In this document: positions 1 through 12,256 of the stretch, one piece after another | Layout: every line of letters begins with the position of its first letter | Position numbering within the stretch: position 1 is the first letter of the stretch | From: Theropithecus gelada | Taxonomy: Eukaryota; Chordata; Mammalia; Primates; Cercopithecidae | Direction: 5' to 3' | Assembly: GCF_003255815.1 (NCBI RefSeq) | Contig: NC_037670.1 | Coordinates: 62,078,031-62,142,030 of the forward strand | DNA length: 64,000 bases | The notes under the pieces: generated by a model | What the model saw: the letters and a program-made list of their open reading frames with translations, nothing else | The model's database searches: none | What the model was told of the DNA's origin: nothing | Translations under genes and position numbers: made by a program

Positions 1-870
1 AACAGCTTGTCAGCTTTGTTGCTGTTGTTTCCTAAGAACAAGATTTATATTTTCTTATTAACTCTACTGTGGGTTTTTTCCCTACATTTTAATCTGCTTT
101 TATTGTTACTGATTTTTTTTTCTTTTTTCTGTCAGTTTACTTTGTTGGTCTTTTTTCTAGGTTTTTGCCTGGGCGATGTATTTTCATTTGTATTGTAATA
201 AGTATTTACTGCTATTAATTTTAGATTTGGATGTATTGTGTTTTCATTTTTGCTATTTTCTAGAAGTTTTAATATTTAACTTTATATATTTCCCCATTGA
301 GCCAAGATTGTTTAATAGCCAACCATTGCTTAACGAAATGATCCCTGACAGAAAGAAAAGTAAGGTGACTTCTACAACTGCCCTGGCCTGTTTAGAGAAA
401 GTTTAATTGCTTTGAGCTTGTTTTCAAATTGTTGGAGGGCCTTTAAAAATTGTTAGTATATAATTTTTATTTTACTGTATTATGATCATAAATGCTGTTA
501 TGTTATTTTACTTTTTAGAGCTACTCAGGATTTTTGGGAGATGTTCTAAAACAGAGTCAACTTTTAAGGAAGCTCCATCTGTACTTGAAAGGAAGTATAT
601 TCTCGATAGCCTGGTTTCAGAGTACCAGGTATATCTATAAAAGTTAACCTACTGAACTTGTTAACTAGGTATTTTACATCCTTGTTAAATGTTTGATCTG
701 TCTTAGATTGAGAAGAAGTTTCCTACTATGAATGTGTTTTAGTCTACTTTTATTTACATCTTCTCTAGTTTCATAGAAGTGATTGATCGGATACTGAATA
801 CATAGACATTTATAACTTCCTTACAAATTTAAATCTTTAGCATTATTGATATTTGTGTTTATTGTGTTTT
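1..870 (-). mobile_element. Old LINE-1 fragment (ORF2 part)
   Basis: AT-rich DNA that reads as a degraded reverse complement of the L1 ORF2 region. The clearest part is 470-720, where the order of motifs follows the L1 antisense pattern around the 'tgatcataaatgctgt' and 'tgtttgatctgtctta' segments. The first 400 bases match more loosely. No reading frame survives. The piece at 1850-2140 continues the same element after an insertion. Confidence 0.5.
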
Positions 871-1850
871 GGTTTGTTTTGTGGGGGCTGAATTTTGCCT
901 TTTCTGTTATCTTCTTGGTTTGGGTTCCCTTTAAGTAGATCCTGAGACAAGGATTCAGTGCAAGTGATTTATTTGGGAAGTGAAGAAAACATTGATAAGC
1001 GAAGGGGAAAGTGAGTCAGGAAAGGGTAGGAAGGTAAATGATGCATTCTAAAGCCATTTACTACTGTGGATAGCTTGTGATGGTTAATATTGAGTGTCAA
1101 CTTAACTGACTTAAAGAAGGCAAAGTATTGTTCCTGGGTGTGTCTGTGATGGTGTTGCCAAAGGAGATTAACATTTGAGTCAGTGGACTGGGAAAGGCAG
1201 ACCCACCCTCAATATGGGTGGGCACAGTCTAATCCAATGCCAGTGCTGCCAGAACAAAAGCAGGTAGAAGAGCATGGAAAGACTAGACTGGTTTAGTCTT
1301 CTGGCCTACATCTTTCTCCCATACTGAATGCTTCCTGCCCTTGAACATGGGACTCGAAGTTCTTAAGCATTGGAACTCAGATTGGCTTCCTTGCTCTTCA
1401 GCTTACAGATGGCCTATTGTGGGACCTCATTTTGTGATCCTGTGAGTTAATACTCCTTAATAAACTCCTCTTTATATTACTTCTGTTCTATTAGTCCTGT
1501 CCCGCTAGAGAACTCTAATACACAGATGGAGCTTTATTCCACTTGGAAACTCTAGGTGTCAGTGTAATACACATGCCTCAGAGCTATTCCATCCAAAGGA
1601 GAGGGAGCTGGGGTATTTATATACCATCTAACCATCACTGATTGATTGGGAACTGCTCTCAGAGGATACTGATTTTTCAGCACCACTGATCAGCCCATGG
1701 GGAACAAAGAAGACTCTGAAGGCCAGAGAAAGCCACTATGCAAAGAATGAGGGGCTGGAAAGTGGAATTTGGAGCTGATGCACAGCACAGTAGAAAGAAT
1801 AAAGAGATACAAGCAGGGCCCTGACACATCTGCTGTAGCTACCAAGAACA
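871..1850. other. Unassigned insertion in the L1, itself split by an LTR
   Basis: The segments 880-1075 and 1525-1830 look like two halves of one interspersed repeat. The left half carries 'cctgagacaaggattcag' and 'tttatttgggaagtga', which I recognise as repetitive but cannot name. An LTR (1076-1524) lies between the halves, and L1 sequence resumes at about 1850. Confidence 0.35.
1076..1524 (+). mobile_element. Solo LTR, ERV-L type
   Basis: About 450 bp starting 'tgtgatggttaatattgag' and ending 'ctctaatacaca', the TG...CA ends of an LTR. The opening motif and the closing 'ctagagaactctaata' are shared with ERV-L LTRs of the MLT2 type. A polyadenylation signal (aataaa) sits near 1460. No internal retroviral sequence adjoins it. 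The exact subfamily is not resolved and no convincing target duplication is visible. Confidence 0.7.
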
Positions 1851-2140
1851 TAAATTCTGCTTTCTCACTATTTATGTTTACCTAGTATATCATTGTCTAT
1901 CACTTTTATATTGAACCTTCTGAATCTCTTTGTTTTAGCTGTGTCTTATAAACAGCAGAGAGCTGAATTTTGCTTTGTTGGTCCATCCAGTAATCTTTTC
2001 CTATTATTATGTAAGTTAAGCCACTTTTATACTTATTAATCCAACCAATATTTTTGACCTTTAATACTGTTTGTTATATTTCAATATGTATTTTATATTT
2101 AAATATAATGTCTTGTAAATTTCTACTTCTAATCAAAATG
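1850..2140 (-). mobile_element. LINE-1 fragment, continuation
   Basis: Continues the antisense ORF2 pattern from 1-870: 'gctgtgtcttataaacagca' followed by 'gctgaattttgctttgttgg' corresponds to the L1 antisense block ending in 'cttgtaaacagcatatag'. Heavily diverged. Confidence 0.45.
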
Positions 2141-2199
2141 GAATTACAGGAAATAGATTTTACCTCCTAGATGAAACAAAGAAAAAACAGACAAAATAC

Positions 2200-2735
2200 A
2201 TGAAACAATTTTTTTTCAGAGATTGAATGCCTGGCAATTAAGTGATTCTCTGACAGAAAGAAAACACATAGATGAGCCCTGCAACTTCCTGGCTTCTTGC
2301 TTTGGGAGAGTTTCCAGGACTAGATGCAAGCAAAGCCTGGTGGACTTCTTGAATAGAAGAGATGGAGCTGAGAGTCCAAGAAGAACAGAAGGGAAGGAGA
2401 GCTGCACAAAGTGAAAACCACAGCTCTGTAGAGGGCCCCTCTTGAATACTCAGCTGAGTCATAATCATTGAACGCACATGAGGAAATTACCTGAGGCCAG
2501 AGCAAGAACCATTCCCAAGGATTCAAGAGAAAAGAACTGGACCCTTATCCAAGGCTGAGAATAGTATCCTGTCTCCATGAGCTAGGCTGGAAAATCTTAG
2601 GTCTCATGGGACATTGGGTAGCGTATGCAAAAGGGTCTTGCCTCAGTCGTGTAGAACGATTAATCTGAAAGCTACAAACTAAGCTATAGTGAAGCATTAA
2701 CTCAAAATTAATCACCAACCTAAATGTAAGATTTT
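2200..2735 (+). mobile_element. Possible L1M 5' untranslated region
   Basis: The run 'aagtgattctctgacagaaa', 'gatgagccctgcaacttcct' and 'agagggcccctcttgaatac' resembles the 5' untranslated region of old (L1M) LINE-1 elements in sense orientation. Short overlapping frames on both strands here have no recognisable protein. Low confidence because it rests on recalled consensus only. Confidence 0.38.
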
Positions 2736-3480
2736 TATGGAAACTTTCAGCATAATGACTTTAATAGTCATCTTTGATATCACATATACAAATAGTTCAT
2801 TGTTTTTTATTACTAAATAGTATTCCACTATATAGACATATTGGTAGTTTATCCTGTCATCTCTTGATGGCCATTGGGTTGCTTCCGCTTGCTGGTTATT
2901 GCAGTCAGAGCTGCTGTGGACATTTGTGTGCAAGTCCTTGCATGGACATATGCTTTCATTTCTCCTGGGAAAAATTCCAGGAGTGAAATGGCTGGAACAT
3001 ACAGTAGGCATACATTTAACTTTTTTTTTTTTGAGATGGGGTCTCTGTTGCCCAGGCTTGGTACAGTGGTACCATCTCGGCTCACTGCAACCTCCACCTC
3101 CCAGGTTCAATCAATCCTCCAGCCTCAGCCTCCTGAGTAGCTAGGGCCACAGGCACAAGCCACCATTCCTGGCTAATTTTTGTATTTTTTTTTTTTTTTT
3201 GTAGGGACAGGGTTTCGCTATGTTGCCCAGGCTGGTCTCAAATTCTTGAGCTCAAAGTGATCCATCTGCATTGGCATCCCAAAGTGCTGGGATAACAGGC
3301 ATGAGCCACTGTGCCCGGCCACATTTAACTTTTGAAGACACTGTCAGACTGTCTTCCTAAGTGGTTATACTATTTAACATTCTCACCAGCAGTGTTTGAG
3401 AGTTCCAGTTCCACCAAATCCTCATCAATATTTGGTATTGTTATCTTTTTAATTTTAGTCACTTTCATAGGTATGTTTAC
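2735..3480 (-). mobile_element. L1M 3'-region fragment, split by an Alu
   Basis: Antisense copy of the L1M 3' region: 'ttgatggccattgggttgct', 'tgtgcaagtccttgcatgga' and 'ctcaccagcagtgtttgaga' occur in the expected order. An Alu inserted at 3021 splits it; the L1 text continues after 3333. Confidence 0.75.
3021..3320 (-). mobile_element. Alu SINE (AluJ-like), full length
   Basis: Begins with a T-run (the A-tail seen from the other strand), then 'gagatggggtctctgttgcc', both arms separated by a middle T-rich stretch near 3185, and ends 'gtgcccggcc'. It is flanked by the duplication 'acatttaactttt' (from 3012 and from 3321). Divergence and 'ctcaaattcttgagctcaaa' suggest an older J-type copy. Confidence 0.97.
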
Positions 3481-4728
3481 TAATACTTCTAAAATGTATT
3501 TTTAGTATCTGAGAAAGTTTTTCACTTTCATAATCATTTTATACTAATACTTCTATATAATACACCTATGTTCCCCATTTTTGACACTATTCATTCTGAA
3601 TAGTCACAATAGTAACATTAAATTGACCCACATATTTCCCCCCTTTACTTTCTCTCAGTGTCTAATTGAATGTGATAAGCTTTTATTCCCAGTTTATCCC
3701 TATGAAGCAGTCAGCAAGCTTGTTCTATAAATTTCCCCATTCTTGATGTATCTTTGTTAGCTGTAACATTGAATCAGAACAGGCAATACTTAAATTCCAT
3801 TCTGTCAACTGTATCACAATTACTTAATCTTTAGTCCAGTAAACCAATGCCTACCACCAGAACCTATGCTGATGCTTCAATGATCTCTTGGTTATCTGAA
3901 GCTCAACAAGTTGGTTCCTCAGGAATAACTTATGGGAAGAGCATATGTCCTGAGTTCTTTAATGCTCATAGTTGTTTTTTTAGTGACTTTAAAATAGAAG
4001 GGAAGTTCGGCTAGGGTTTCAGACACCTTCCCCTTGCCCTTCCACAGCCTCCTTGCCGTGCTTTATAATGTGGGATGCTGACCTCAATGGACAGTGTCCC
4101 CTGGTCCCATTGTCTTGACTTTGATTAGGTCCAACCAAGGGAAGTCACCAGAAAGAGATTCAAGAGTGAAAATGTAGCAGGATTCAGACATTTCTTCCCT
4201 GGCCCCCGTGAGACTATGGTTTGATCAAGGGCTGTCTTAACATATACCCTCTGAAACAGCTTTCCAATCTTTCATAGTTGTGCACTTTATCTCCTATTAG
4301 ACTATACTTTCCCTGAAAGCAAGGATTCCATTTAGCATCTCCCACCCCAACACATACACGTGCACACGCACTCTTGCTCATGTATTAGGAATTACATTGA
4401 TTAGGTGTTAGTGATGCTTCAAGCCTCATAAACCATAACTGATAAACTTTATAAACTCCGTCTGAAAAAGCAAAAAGAAAAAGGAGCGATAAGAGAGATT
4501 TCTTACTAACTAGCCCCATGGAATATAAAATGGTCGACTCTTATTCATCCTCACTAAACGTAAACAGAACAGTGGTAATAAAAATGCACAATACATCACA
4601 TAATATTCAGGTTGGAGAGGAGCAGGTGGACAAGAGGCCCCTATCATAAGTCTATAAACATTGAGAACACTTTAAGAACCATCAAAGCCAAACTGTAGAT
4701 GCTCTCCCCAGCGATGCCTATGCTTTAT
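3481..4728. other. Non-coding stretch, no firm assignment
   Basis: AT-rich on the left and mixed on the right. 3900-4020 faintly recalls antisense L1/L2, and 4010-4260 resembles an old interspersed repeat, but neither could be named. 4270-4728 looks single-copy. No gene, promoter or RNA is visible. Confidence 0.5.
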
Positions 4729-4850
4729 GTCATCCATTTATTCGACAAACACATTCCGAGTATCCACTCTTCTTCACTGGAACAAAGAAGAGAAACACAG
4801 TCCCAGCCTTCTGGAACATGGGCACACAGGGCATAGCTCTGTTCTCTGCA
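4729..4850 (-). mobile_element. L2/MIR-like 3' tail fragment
   Basis: 'catccatttattcgacaaac' followed by 'agtcccagccttctggaaca' matches, in antisense, the familiar L2-type tail (attcaacaaatattta... ccctgccctcatggagc). Strongly diverged, ancient. Confidence 0.45.
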
Positions 4851-5489
4851 AGACCCCTCATTCTGTCCTCCCTGGCAAGAGCAGGTTGCCACTGTAAGCA
4901 ACCTTGGAGCTTCAAGGACAAAGTTATCCTTTGTTTCCTTGGTTGGTGTCATTTCCCATTTGCAGTTGAACGTGGGCGACACGATTTTTAAAAGGTGACC
5001 AAGAGGCTGTCAATAATGCTAGGAAAAAGAAGTGGCCTCTGTTGTTAAAAGGAGAACTGAAACTCAGTGAGCATCCTGAAGGCAGTTTCGTGCTCCACAG
5101 AAGGGAGGGTGCAGGTTGTAGAAGGAAGGCCAGGCTCAGCAGGCAAACAGGTAGATGACCCTAGGGAGGCAGGAGCTAGGATGCCAGCCCAAGCCAGCCT
5201 CCATGGGAGCAGTGGGAGGGGCAGGGCAGATGACTTAGGTCACTGTTGAAGGATGTGGCTCCTTTCTCGCTGGACTGCAAGCTCTTTGTGGACAGGATTG
5301 TCACTTCTGCACCGCCAAGCTCCTAGCAAAGGGATGCAAGAGAGTGGCCTAAGAAAGCTGTACCGTGATATGGATATCTACGCTTCAAATGTCTTCTCTG
5401 CCCTAGACATCATGAATTTGTGGAAATAGGTGATTGTGAGAAATCTCAGAGCCAATAAAACCTTTCCTTCCTTCATTCTTTTTAAAAAA
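4851..5489. other. Mostly single-copy DNA
   Basis: No gene seen. 5262-5330 ('gactgcaagctctttgtgga') resembles a short sense L2 3' end. The rest shows no repeat or coding signal. Confidence 0.5.
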
Positions 5490-5585
5490 TCTTTTTATTA
5501 TTTTAATTTTACTTTTGGGATACAAGTGCAGAACGTGCAGGTCTGTTACATAGGTATACATGTGCCATGGTGGCTGTGCGTTTAT
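5490..5585 (-). mobile_element. LINE-1 3'-end scrap
   Basis: 'tacaagtgcagaacgtgcag' and 'ggtatacatgtgccatggtg' are the antisense of the last bases before the L1 poly(A) tail. This is a severely 5'-truncated insertion of about 100 bp from a primate-age L1. Confidence 0.7.
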
Positions 5586-6178
5586 TCTATGCACACTGAT
5601 TGAGCACCTTCTCTTGGCTAAGCATTGGGCTGTACTGGATTATATCCCTTCTGGTGGAAAATCTGTAATGCAGATAAATAGGAAGGTAAGAAAAGGACTA
5701 AAGGGAGCTTGAGTATGTTGTGTTTTAAATATTTGCAGAGAAGAGAGGCTTGGGAAGGATAGAGGAAGGCATGGTCCCTGCTGGCTGCAGGACTGAGGAG
5801 GGCTCACATAAAAGGATCCACCTATAATACACTGAGAGGTGAGGGGCTCAGGCAGAGGAGGAAGGTTTCGGGAGTGTGGGCCACAAGCAAGTCAGAGTTC
5901 CACATCAGGCACGGGTGGGAAGAGGCCAGCGGCTGGGGGCCTGCATGCTTGGCTAGGGATTCTCACCTACTGTGGCTCCTTAATTCCGTCTACATTCTCA
6001 CTCAATTCTTAGCTCCATCTTCTACAGTCTCACCCTAAAGTTGACTCTGGTCCAGTTCGTGTTTCAATCTAACATTTTCCTCAAATTGTTGACTTTGCTC
6101 TAGATTTGCCTGGATTTTTTTTTTATAAATAGTAATTTAATCTTCAGCAACAGCTATTTGTTAAAAAATTAAAGGATG
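5586..6178. other. Mostly single-copy DNA
   Basis: 5595-5660 ('ttgagcaccttctcttggct') looks like an ancient MIR/L2 scrap. The remainder has no recognisable repeat, exon or regulatory motif. Confidence 0.5.
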
Positions 6179-6490
6179 GGCTGGGTGCTGTGGCTCCCTC
6201 CTGTAATCCCAGCAGTTTGGGAGGCTGACATGGGTGGATCACCTGAGGTTAGGAGCTCAAGATCTGCCTGTCTAACATGGTGAAACCCCGTCCCTACTAA
6301 AAATACAAAAATTAGCCAGGCAAGGTGGTGGCATGCCTGTAATCCCAGCTACTCAGGAGGCTGAGGCAGGAGGATCACTTGAACCTGGGAGGTGGAGGTT
6401 GCAGTGAGCTGAGATCACGCCACTGTACTCCAGTCTGGGCAATGGAGCTAGACGGCATTTTAAAAAAAATAAAATAAGTAAAAATAAAAA
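6179..6490 (+). mobile_element. Alu SINE, full length
   Basis: Starts 'ggctgggtgctgtggctc', has both arms and the middle 'aaaaatacaaaaattagcc' linker, and ends in an impure A-tail. Flanked by 'aaggatg' at 6172-6178 and 6495-6501. It lies just outside the large L1 that begins at about 6510. Confidence 0.97.
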
Positions 6491-7186
6491 ATGGAAGGAT
6501 GTATTGTTGCATTTGTAATACCTTTATTTAGATGTGATTAAGGTGATAAATTTGACTTAAAATATAGAATTGGATGAGTTTTGACCTATGTATATATCCA
6601 CAAAATGATCACCAGAATCAAGACAGCAAACATATCTACCAGCCCCAATGTTTCCTCATGTTTCTTCATAATCTCTCCTTTTCCCTCCTCAACTCCAGCC
6701 ACTTTTCAAGTTATTGCTCTACATAAGCTTGTAATTTCTAGAATATTAGATAAATTAATCATACAGTATCTTTTGTCTGTCTTCTTTCACTCACAATTAA
6801 GTTGAAATTTATCCATTTTGAATAATCAATAGTGCATCCCTTTCTTGCTGTATAATTCATTGTGTGGATATAGTACTACAGTTTGTTTACGCATTCACCT
6901 GTTGATGGACATTTAGGTTGTTTTGAGAGATTACATTTGTTTGGGAGATTACAAATAACATGGCTATAAACACTTGTGTACAAGTCTTTGAATGAATGTA
7001 TGCTTGCTTTACTCTTGGATAAGTACCTAGGAGTAGAAAGATTGGATCATACGATAGATGTAGGTTTATCTTTTCAAGAAACTTACAAACTTTTCCAAAA
7101 TTCTTGCAGCAGTTACATTTTCATCAGTAGTATATGAGAGTTTCACTTGTTCCACATCCTTGCAAACACATGGTATAGCTAGCTAT

Positions 7187-7577
7187 TAATCAGGGTTCTC
7201 CAGAGAAACAGAACCAACAGGACATGTATATAAATGTAAAAAGATTTATTTTAAGAGTTGACTCATGTGATTATGGAGGCTGCCAAGTCCGAAATTTGCA
7301 GGATGGGCCAGCAGGCTGGAGACCCAGGAGGCGCCAATGTTCAGTGCATGTATAAAGACAGCCTGCTGTGGGATTCTGTCTGGGTGGGAAGAGGTCAGGC
7401 CCTCAGCTGGTTGAATGAAGCCAACGCACTTTATAGAAGGCAATCTTCTTGACTCAGTGTTTACTAGTGTAATGTTAATCTCATCCAAAAACACCCTCAG
7501 AGAAATATGCAGAATATTTGACCACATAACTGGGCACTATGGCCTAGACAAGTTGACAAATAAAATTAATCATCACA
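7187..7577 (-). mobile_element. MLT2-type (ERV-L) LTR
   Basis: Starts 'ttaatcagggttctccagag' and ends 'aaaattaatcatcaca', the reverse complement of the MLT2 ends. Internal motifs 'aaacagaaccaacaggaca' and 'aatctcatccaaaaacaccc' are typical. L1 text resumes directly afterwards. Confidence 0.85.
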
Positions 7578-7762
7578 GTTAGACTTTTAAAATTTTAGCC
7601 ACTCTAATAGGTGTTTATCCCATTTTTGTTTTAATTTGCATTTTCATAACTAATAATGTGGAGTATTTTTTGAAATGCTCATGTACCACTTGCATATCTT
7701 CTTTGAAGAAGTGTATGTTCAAATGTTTTGCCCACTTTTAACTGGATTTTCTTATTAGTGAG

Positions 7763-7862
7763 CTTGAGAATTATTTCTATATTCTATATTATTTGTATAT
7801 TCTATATTCTAATTTCTATATTTCTATATTCTTGAGAATTATTTCTATTATTCTATATTCTG
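7763..7862. repeat. Local duplication of a 'ttctatatt' tract in the L1
   Basis: 'cttgagaattatttctat' occurs at 7763 and again about 67 bases later, separated by repeated 'ttctatatt' units. The L1 consensus has one copy, so this is a local expansion within the element. Confidence 0.7.
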
Positions 7863-9123
7863 GATATAAGTCTTTTACCATACAGGTGACTGGCACAGTC
7901 TATGTCTTGTATTTTCATTCTCTTCTGAAAGGCATACTTTTTTAATTTTGATGAAGTTCAATTTATCAATTTTCTATTTTTTAGGTCATGTTTCTGGTGC
8001 CATAGCTAACATATTTTTACTTAACCCAAGTCACAAAAGTTTTCTTCTATTTTTTTTCTCTAGAACTTTTATACTTTTAGATTTTACATTTAGATTTATG
8101 ATCCACTTTGTATTGAATGCTGTCTATGGTTCAAGGTATGGCTTGAAGTTGCCTTTTTTTCTTTGATCTGCCATATAAATTTTAGAGTGAGCTTGGTCAA
8201 CTTTTACAAAATCTGTCTGCTAAGATTATGACTGGCATTGTTTTGAAACTATTCATCAATCTTAACAATATCAAGTGTCCCAAACTGTAAGCATGGTATA
8301 TTTTTCCATTTATTTAAGTATTCTTTAATTTTTCTCAACAGTTTTTGTAGATTTCAAAGTATGTGTCTTTACTTCTCCTGTCAGACTTGTCCATAAGTAT
8401 GACATATTTTAGGTGCTATTGTAAATAATATTCAATTTCTGGTTCTTCATTGCTAGTCATAGGAAGACAATTGATTGTTGTATATTGCTATTGTGTCCTG
8501 GAATATTTCTAAATTCAGTTACCAGCTCCGGCAGCTTTTTTGTTGATTCCATCTGACTTTCTACATAGATAATCCTGTCATCCATGGATAAATACATGTT
8601 TTATTTCTCTGTTTCCAATGTAGTTGACTTTTATTTACTTATTTTGCCTTATCGTACATGCTATTCCCTGAGTTCAGTGTTGAATCGTAGCAGTGGACAT
8701 TCTTGTTCCTTAGCTTAGGGGAAAAGCATACAATCTTTAATAATAAGTATAATGTTGTCTGTAGGCTTTTTATAGATGCCTTTTATCAGGTTGAGGAATT
8801 TTCTTCTATTACCACATTGCTGAGAGATGTCATCAGGAATGAATGTCTATATCTACTAAGATGACTATATGGTTTTTCTTTAACTTGTTAAGATGATGGA
8901 TTATATTGATTACTTGGCAAATATTAAAACAATCTTGCATTCTGGAGATAAAACCCACTTGGTTATGGTGTATGATACTTTTTAATGTATTGCTAGATTC
9001 AATTTCTGAAAACTGGTTTTAGAATTTTATGTCCACGTTCATGAGTGATATGAGTTTGTAGTTTTCTTTTCTTAAAATGTCTTTGTCTGGTTTTCGTCTC
9101 AGGGTAACACTGACTTAATGGGA

Positions 9124-9381
9124 TCAGTTGGAAAGTACACCTTCTTTAAATTTCTTGAAGAGTTGATGTAGAATTTTTATTATTTCTTCCCTGAAAGATT
9201 GATAGATTTCACCAGTGAAGCCATTGAGGCCTGTAGCTTTCTTTGAGGGAAAGTTTTTATTTTTAAATTTAATTTCTTTAATATATAAAGGGCTATGTAG
9301 GTTAGGTATTTTTCTCTTGTGTAAACTTTGACACTTTGTGTGTATTTCAAGGTGTTGGTCAATTTCATCTACATTGTCCAA
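9124..9381 (-). pseudogene. L1 ORF2 remnant (reverse transcriptase part)
   Basis: An 85-residue open stretch contains 'KKATGLNGFTGEIYQSFREE', a diverged form of the conserved L1 ORF2 segment (SPGPDGFTGEFYQ...). It belongs to the L1 at 6510-14155. The full protein is about 1,275 residues; only this fragment is open, so it is dead. It confirms the minus orientation and ORF2 identity of the element. Confidence 0.85.
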
Positions 9382-9836
9382 TGTATTGGCATAAAGTTGT
9401 CCATGAAATTCTTTTACTATTCTTTTCGTATCTGTAGAATCTATAGTGATGCCACCACACTCACTTCTGATATATGTAATCTGTGTTTCCTCTCTCTTTC
9501 TTGATCAACCTGGCTAAAAGTTTATCAATTTTATTGGCCTTCTCAAAAACCAGCTTTGGATTCATTGATTTCTTCTATTGTTTTTTTTCTTTCATTTTTT
9601 TTTTCATTCATTTATTGTTTCCTTTCTTCATTTTACTTTGGGCTTATTTCTCTAAGGTGGAAGCCGAGGTCAATGATTTGAAACCTTTCTTCTTTTTAAT
9701 GTAGTTTAGTGTTATAAATTTGCCTTTTGAAGCATCTCACAAATTTTATGTTGTTTTCATTTTCATTTAGTTCACAATACTTTCTAGTTTCACTTTTGAT
9801 TTCCTCTTGCCCCACATTTTATTCAGAAGTGTGTTG

Positions 9837-10220
9837 CCATATACACAATGGAATACTATGCAGCCATAAAAAAGGATGAGTTCATGTCCTTTGCAGGGAC
9901 CTGGATGAAGCTGGAAACCATCATTCTCAGCAAACTATCACAAGGACAGAAAACCAAACACTGCATGTTCTCACTCACAGGTGGGAGCTGAACAATGAGG
10001 TCACTTGGACACAGGGCAGGGAACATCACAAACTGGGGCCTGTTGGGGGGTGGGGGGCTGGGGGAGGGATAGCACTAGGAGAAATACCTAATGTAAATGA
10101 CGAGTTGATGGATGCAGCAAACCAACATGGCACATGTATACCTATATATCAAACCTGTACGTTGTGCACATGTACCCTAGAACTTAAAGTATAATTAATT
10201 AATGAATAAATAAATAAATA
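9837..10220 (+). mobile_element. Younger primate LINE-1 3' end
   Basis: Sense L1 3' end: the ORF2 tail motif 'actatgcagccataaaaaag', a G-rich 3' untranslated tract near 10040-10075, and 'cacatgtaccctagaactta' before an AAAT-type tail. Flanked by 'agaagtgtgttg' (9825-9836) and 'agaaatgtgttg' (10221-10232), one base different. It is 5'-truncated and sits antiparallel inside the old L1. Confidence 0.95.
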
Positions 10221-10930
10221 AGAAATGTGTTGCATCATTTAAAAATATTTGGAGATTTATCTTTAATCATTTCTAAGTTAATTCCATTATGGTCAGAAAA
10301 CATAAGTTATATGACTTGAAATCCTTTCAGACATATTAAGGCTTGTTTTCTAACTCAGAATATTGTCTATCTTGGTAAATGTTCCACAGGCGCTTGAGGG
10401 GAAGGTGTATTTTATTGTTATGTGGAATGTTCTATAAGTGTCAATTAGGTCAATTTAGTTGATAGTGCTGTTAAATATTCCATATTCGTTACTCTCTCTC
10501 TCTTTTTTCTCCTTTTTCCTTTTTTTTTTTTTTTAACCATTTTTTCTATCAATTTTTGAGAAAGGGATATTAAAATTTCTTTTATAATTGTGGATTTGTC
10601 TATCTCTCCATGGAGTTATTAGTTATACCAGTTTTTGCTTCAGGTATTTTGAAGCTCTGTTATTAGGTCCATATACATGTTTAAGATTTCTATGTCCTTT
10701 TGGTAAACTTACCCTTTTATTGTTATGAAATGACTTTCTTTGTCCCTATAAATATTCTTTGCTCTGAAATCCACTTTGTCCAATATCAATATAGCCATTG
10801 CAGGTTTGTTTTGTTTTCTTTTTTTTTTTTAGTATTAACATTATATAACTTTTTCCATCTTTTTACTTTTGACCCACCTGTGTATTTATATTTGACATGA
10901 ATTTCTTATAGGCAACTCTCAAGTTCTTTC

Positions 10931-11740
10931 TGACACCAAAGAGGTGTTATCTTTTCCAACACCAATTCTCCAGCTTGCTGATCCCCAACACAAACTGGGT
11001 GTCGTACAATTCAGTCCTATTCTGACACTGGCCACCTGGAGTTGGCATCAGGCTCCACAGATTTAAGGGAGACTTCCCTCACTTCAGATGCCAACCGCAA
11101 GTACTTGGTTTCCAGGTTACCAGCACTTCTGTCTGACTTGGCTAAAAGTTTGGGAGTCCTCACAATCTCCTCCCTGCACTCCTTGCCAGGTTTTATGACT
11201 TACTAGAGTCAAAGAATTCAGGAAAATTCTGTACTTGCTATTACAGTTTATTGTAAATGATACATATGAACAACCAGGTGAGGAGGCTCACAGAGCAAGG
11301 TCAGAGCTAAGGAGCCTCTGTCCTGGTGAAGTTGTGAGCCACCCTCCCAACACACAAATTTGTTGGAAGCTCCTGGGACCCTGCCTTTTAGGGTTTCTAT
11401 GGAGGTTTCATTATATAAGCGTGATTGATCAAATTACTGGCCATTGGTGACTGAACTTAACCCCCACCCCACCATCACCACCACCGATTCCTCCCTCTTC
11501 CATGGAGATTGGAGATGGGGCTAGAATTTCCAGCCGTCTAATCAAGGTTTGGTCTTTCTGGTGACCAGCCCCCATCCTGAAGCTACCAAGGGACTCTCCA
11601 ACAGTCCTCATTAGCATAGTGCCAGGCATGGTGGAAAGGGGCTCATTAGGAATAACAAAAGTGCCTATCAACCCCTTCAGTCAGGAAATTCCAAGGGTTT
11701 TAGGAGCTCTCTGCCAGGGACTGAGGACAAAGACCAAATA
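10931..11740 (-). mobile_element. Retroviral LTR, class I-like
   Basis: About 800 bp inserted in the L1. In the minus sense it begins near 11740 with 'tttggtctttgtcctcagtc' and 'taaaacccttggaatttcct'. The plus-strand block 'tacagtttattgtaaatgat' holds the complement of a poly(A)-type region. The left edge is 'tgacacc' at 10931. The family is recognised as an LTR but not named. Confidence 0.68.
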
Positions 11741-12003
11741 GAGTCAGCCCCCACATCTATGGGTTTCAAATCCATGGGTTCAACCAACTGTGGATCAAAA
11801 ATATTCAGGGGGAAAAGAAAGGATGGTTGTGTCTGTGCTGAACATGTACAGACTGATTTTCTTGTCGTGATTCCCTAAACAACATGGTATAACAACTATT
11901 TACACAGCATTGACCTTTTATTAGGTATTATAAGCAATCTAGAGATGATTTGATATCCATAAGGAGTCCCGGAACCAATCCCCCGGGAATACTGAGGAAT
12001 GAC
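11741..12003. mobile_element. MER2-type Tigger DNA transposon remnant
   Basis: Non-autonomous pogo/Tigger element. Left end 'gagtcagcccccacatctat', right end 'ccgggaatactgaggaatga', with the typical interior 'ctgaacatgtacagactgat' and 'ttattaggtattataagcaa'. TA dinucleotides flank both ends (11739-11740 and 12004-12005). The right half carries an internal deletion. It landed at the very end of the LTR. Confidence 0.85.
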
Positions 12004-12210
12004 TATATATATTTCCTATTGTACCACAGCAGCATAGAGTTGGTCTTGCTTTTCTATGTGATCTGCAATCTCTGCTTTTCCTCTGCTTCCTTTTGGATTA
12101 ATAGGTAATATTGATTAATACTTTTATGAATATCTGTGTTACTCTCTTTTTTCTTTTTACTTATTAGCTATAACACTTTGTTTTGTTATTTTAGTGGTTC
12201 CATTAGGGTT

Positions 12211-12256
12211 TATAATATATATATATATATGTGTTTACATATAAACATATATATAT
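12211..12256. repeat. AT microsatellite
   Basis: Alternating TA with a short gap, inside the old L1. Likely variable in length. Confidence 0.8.
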
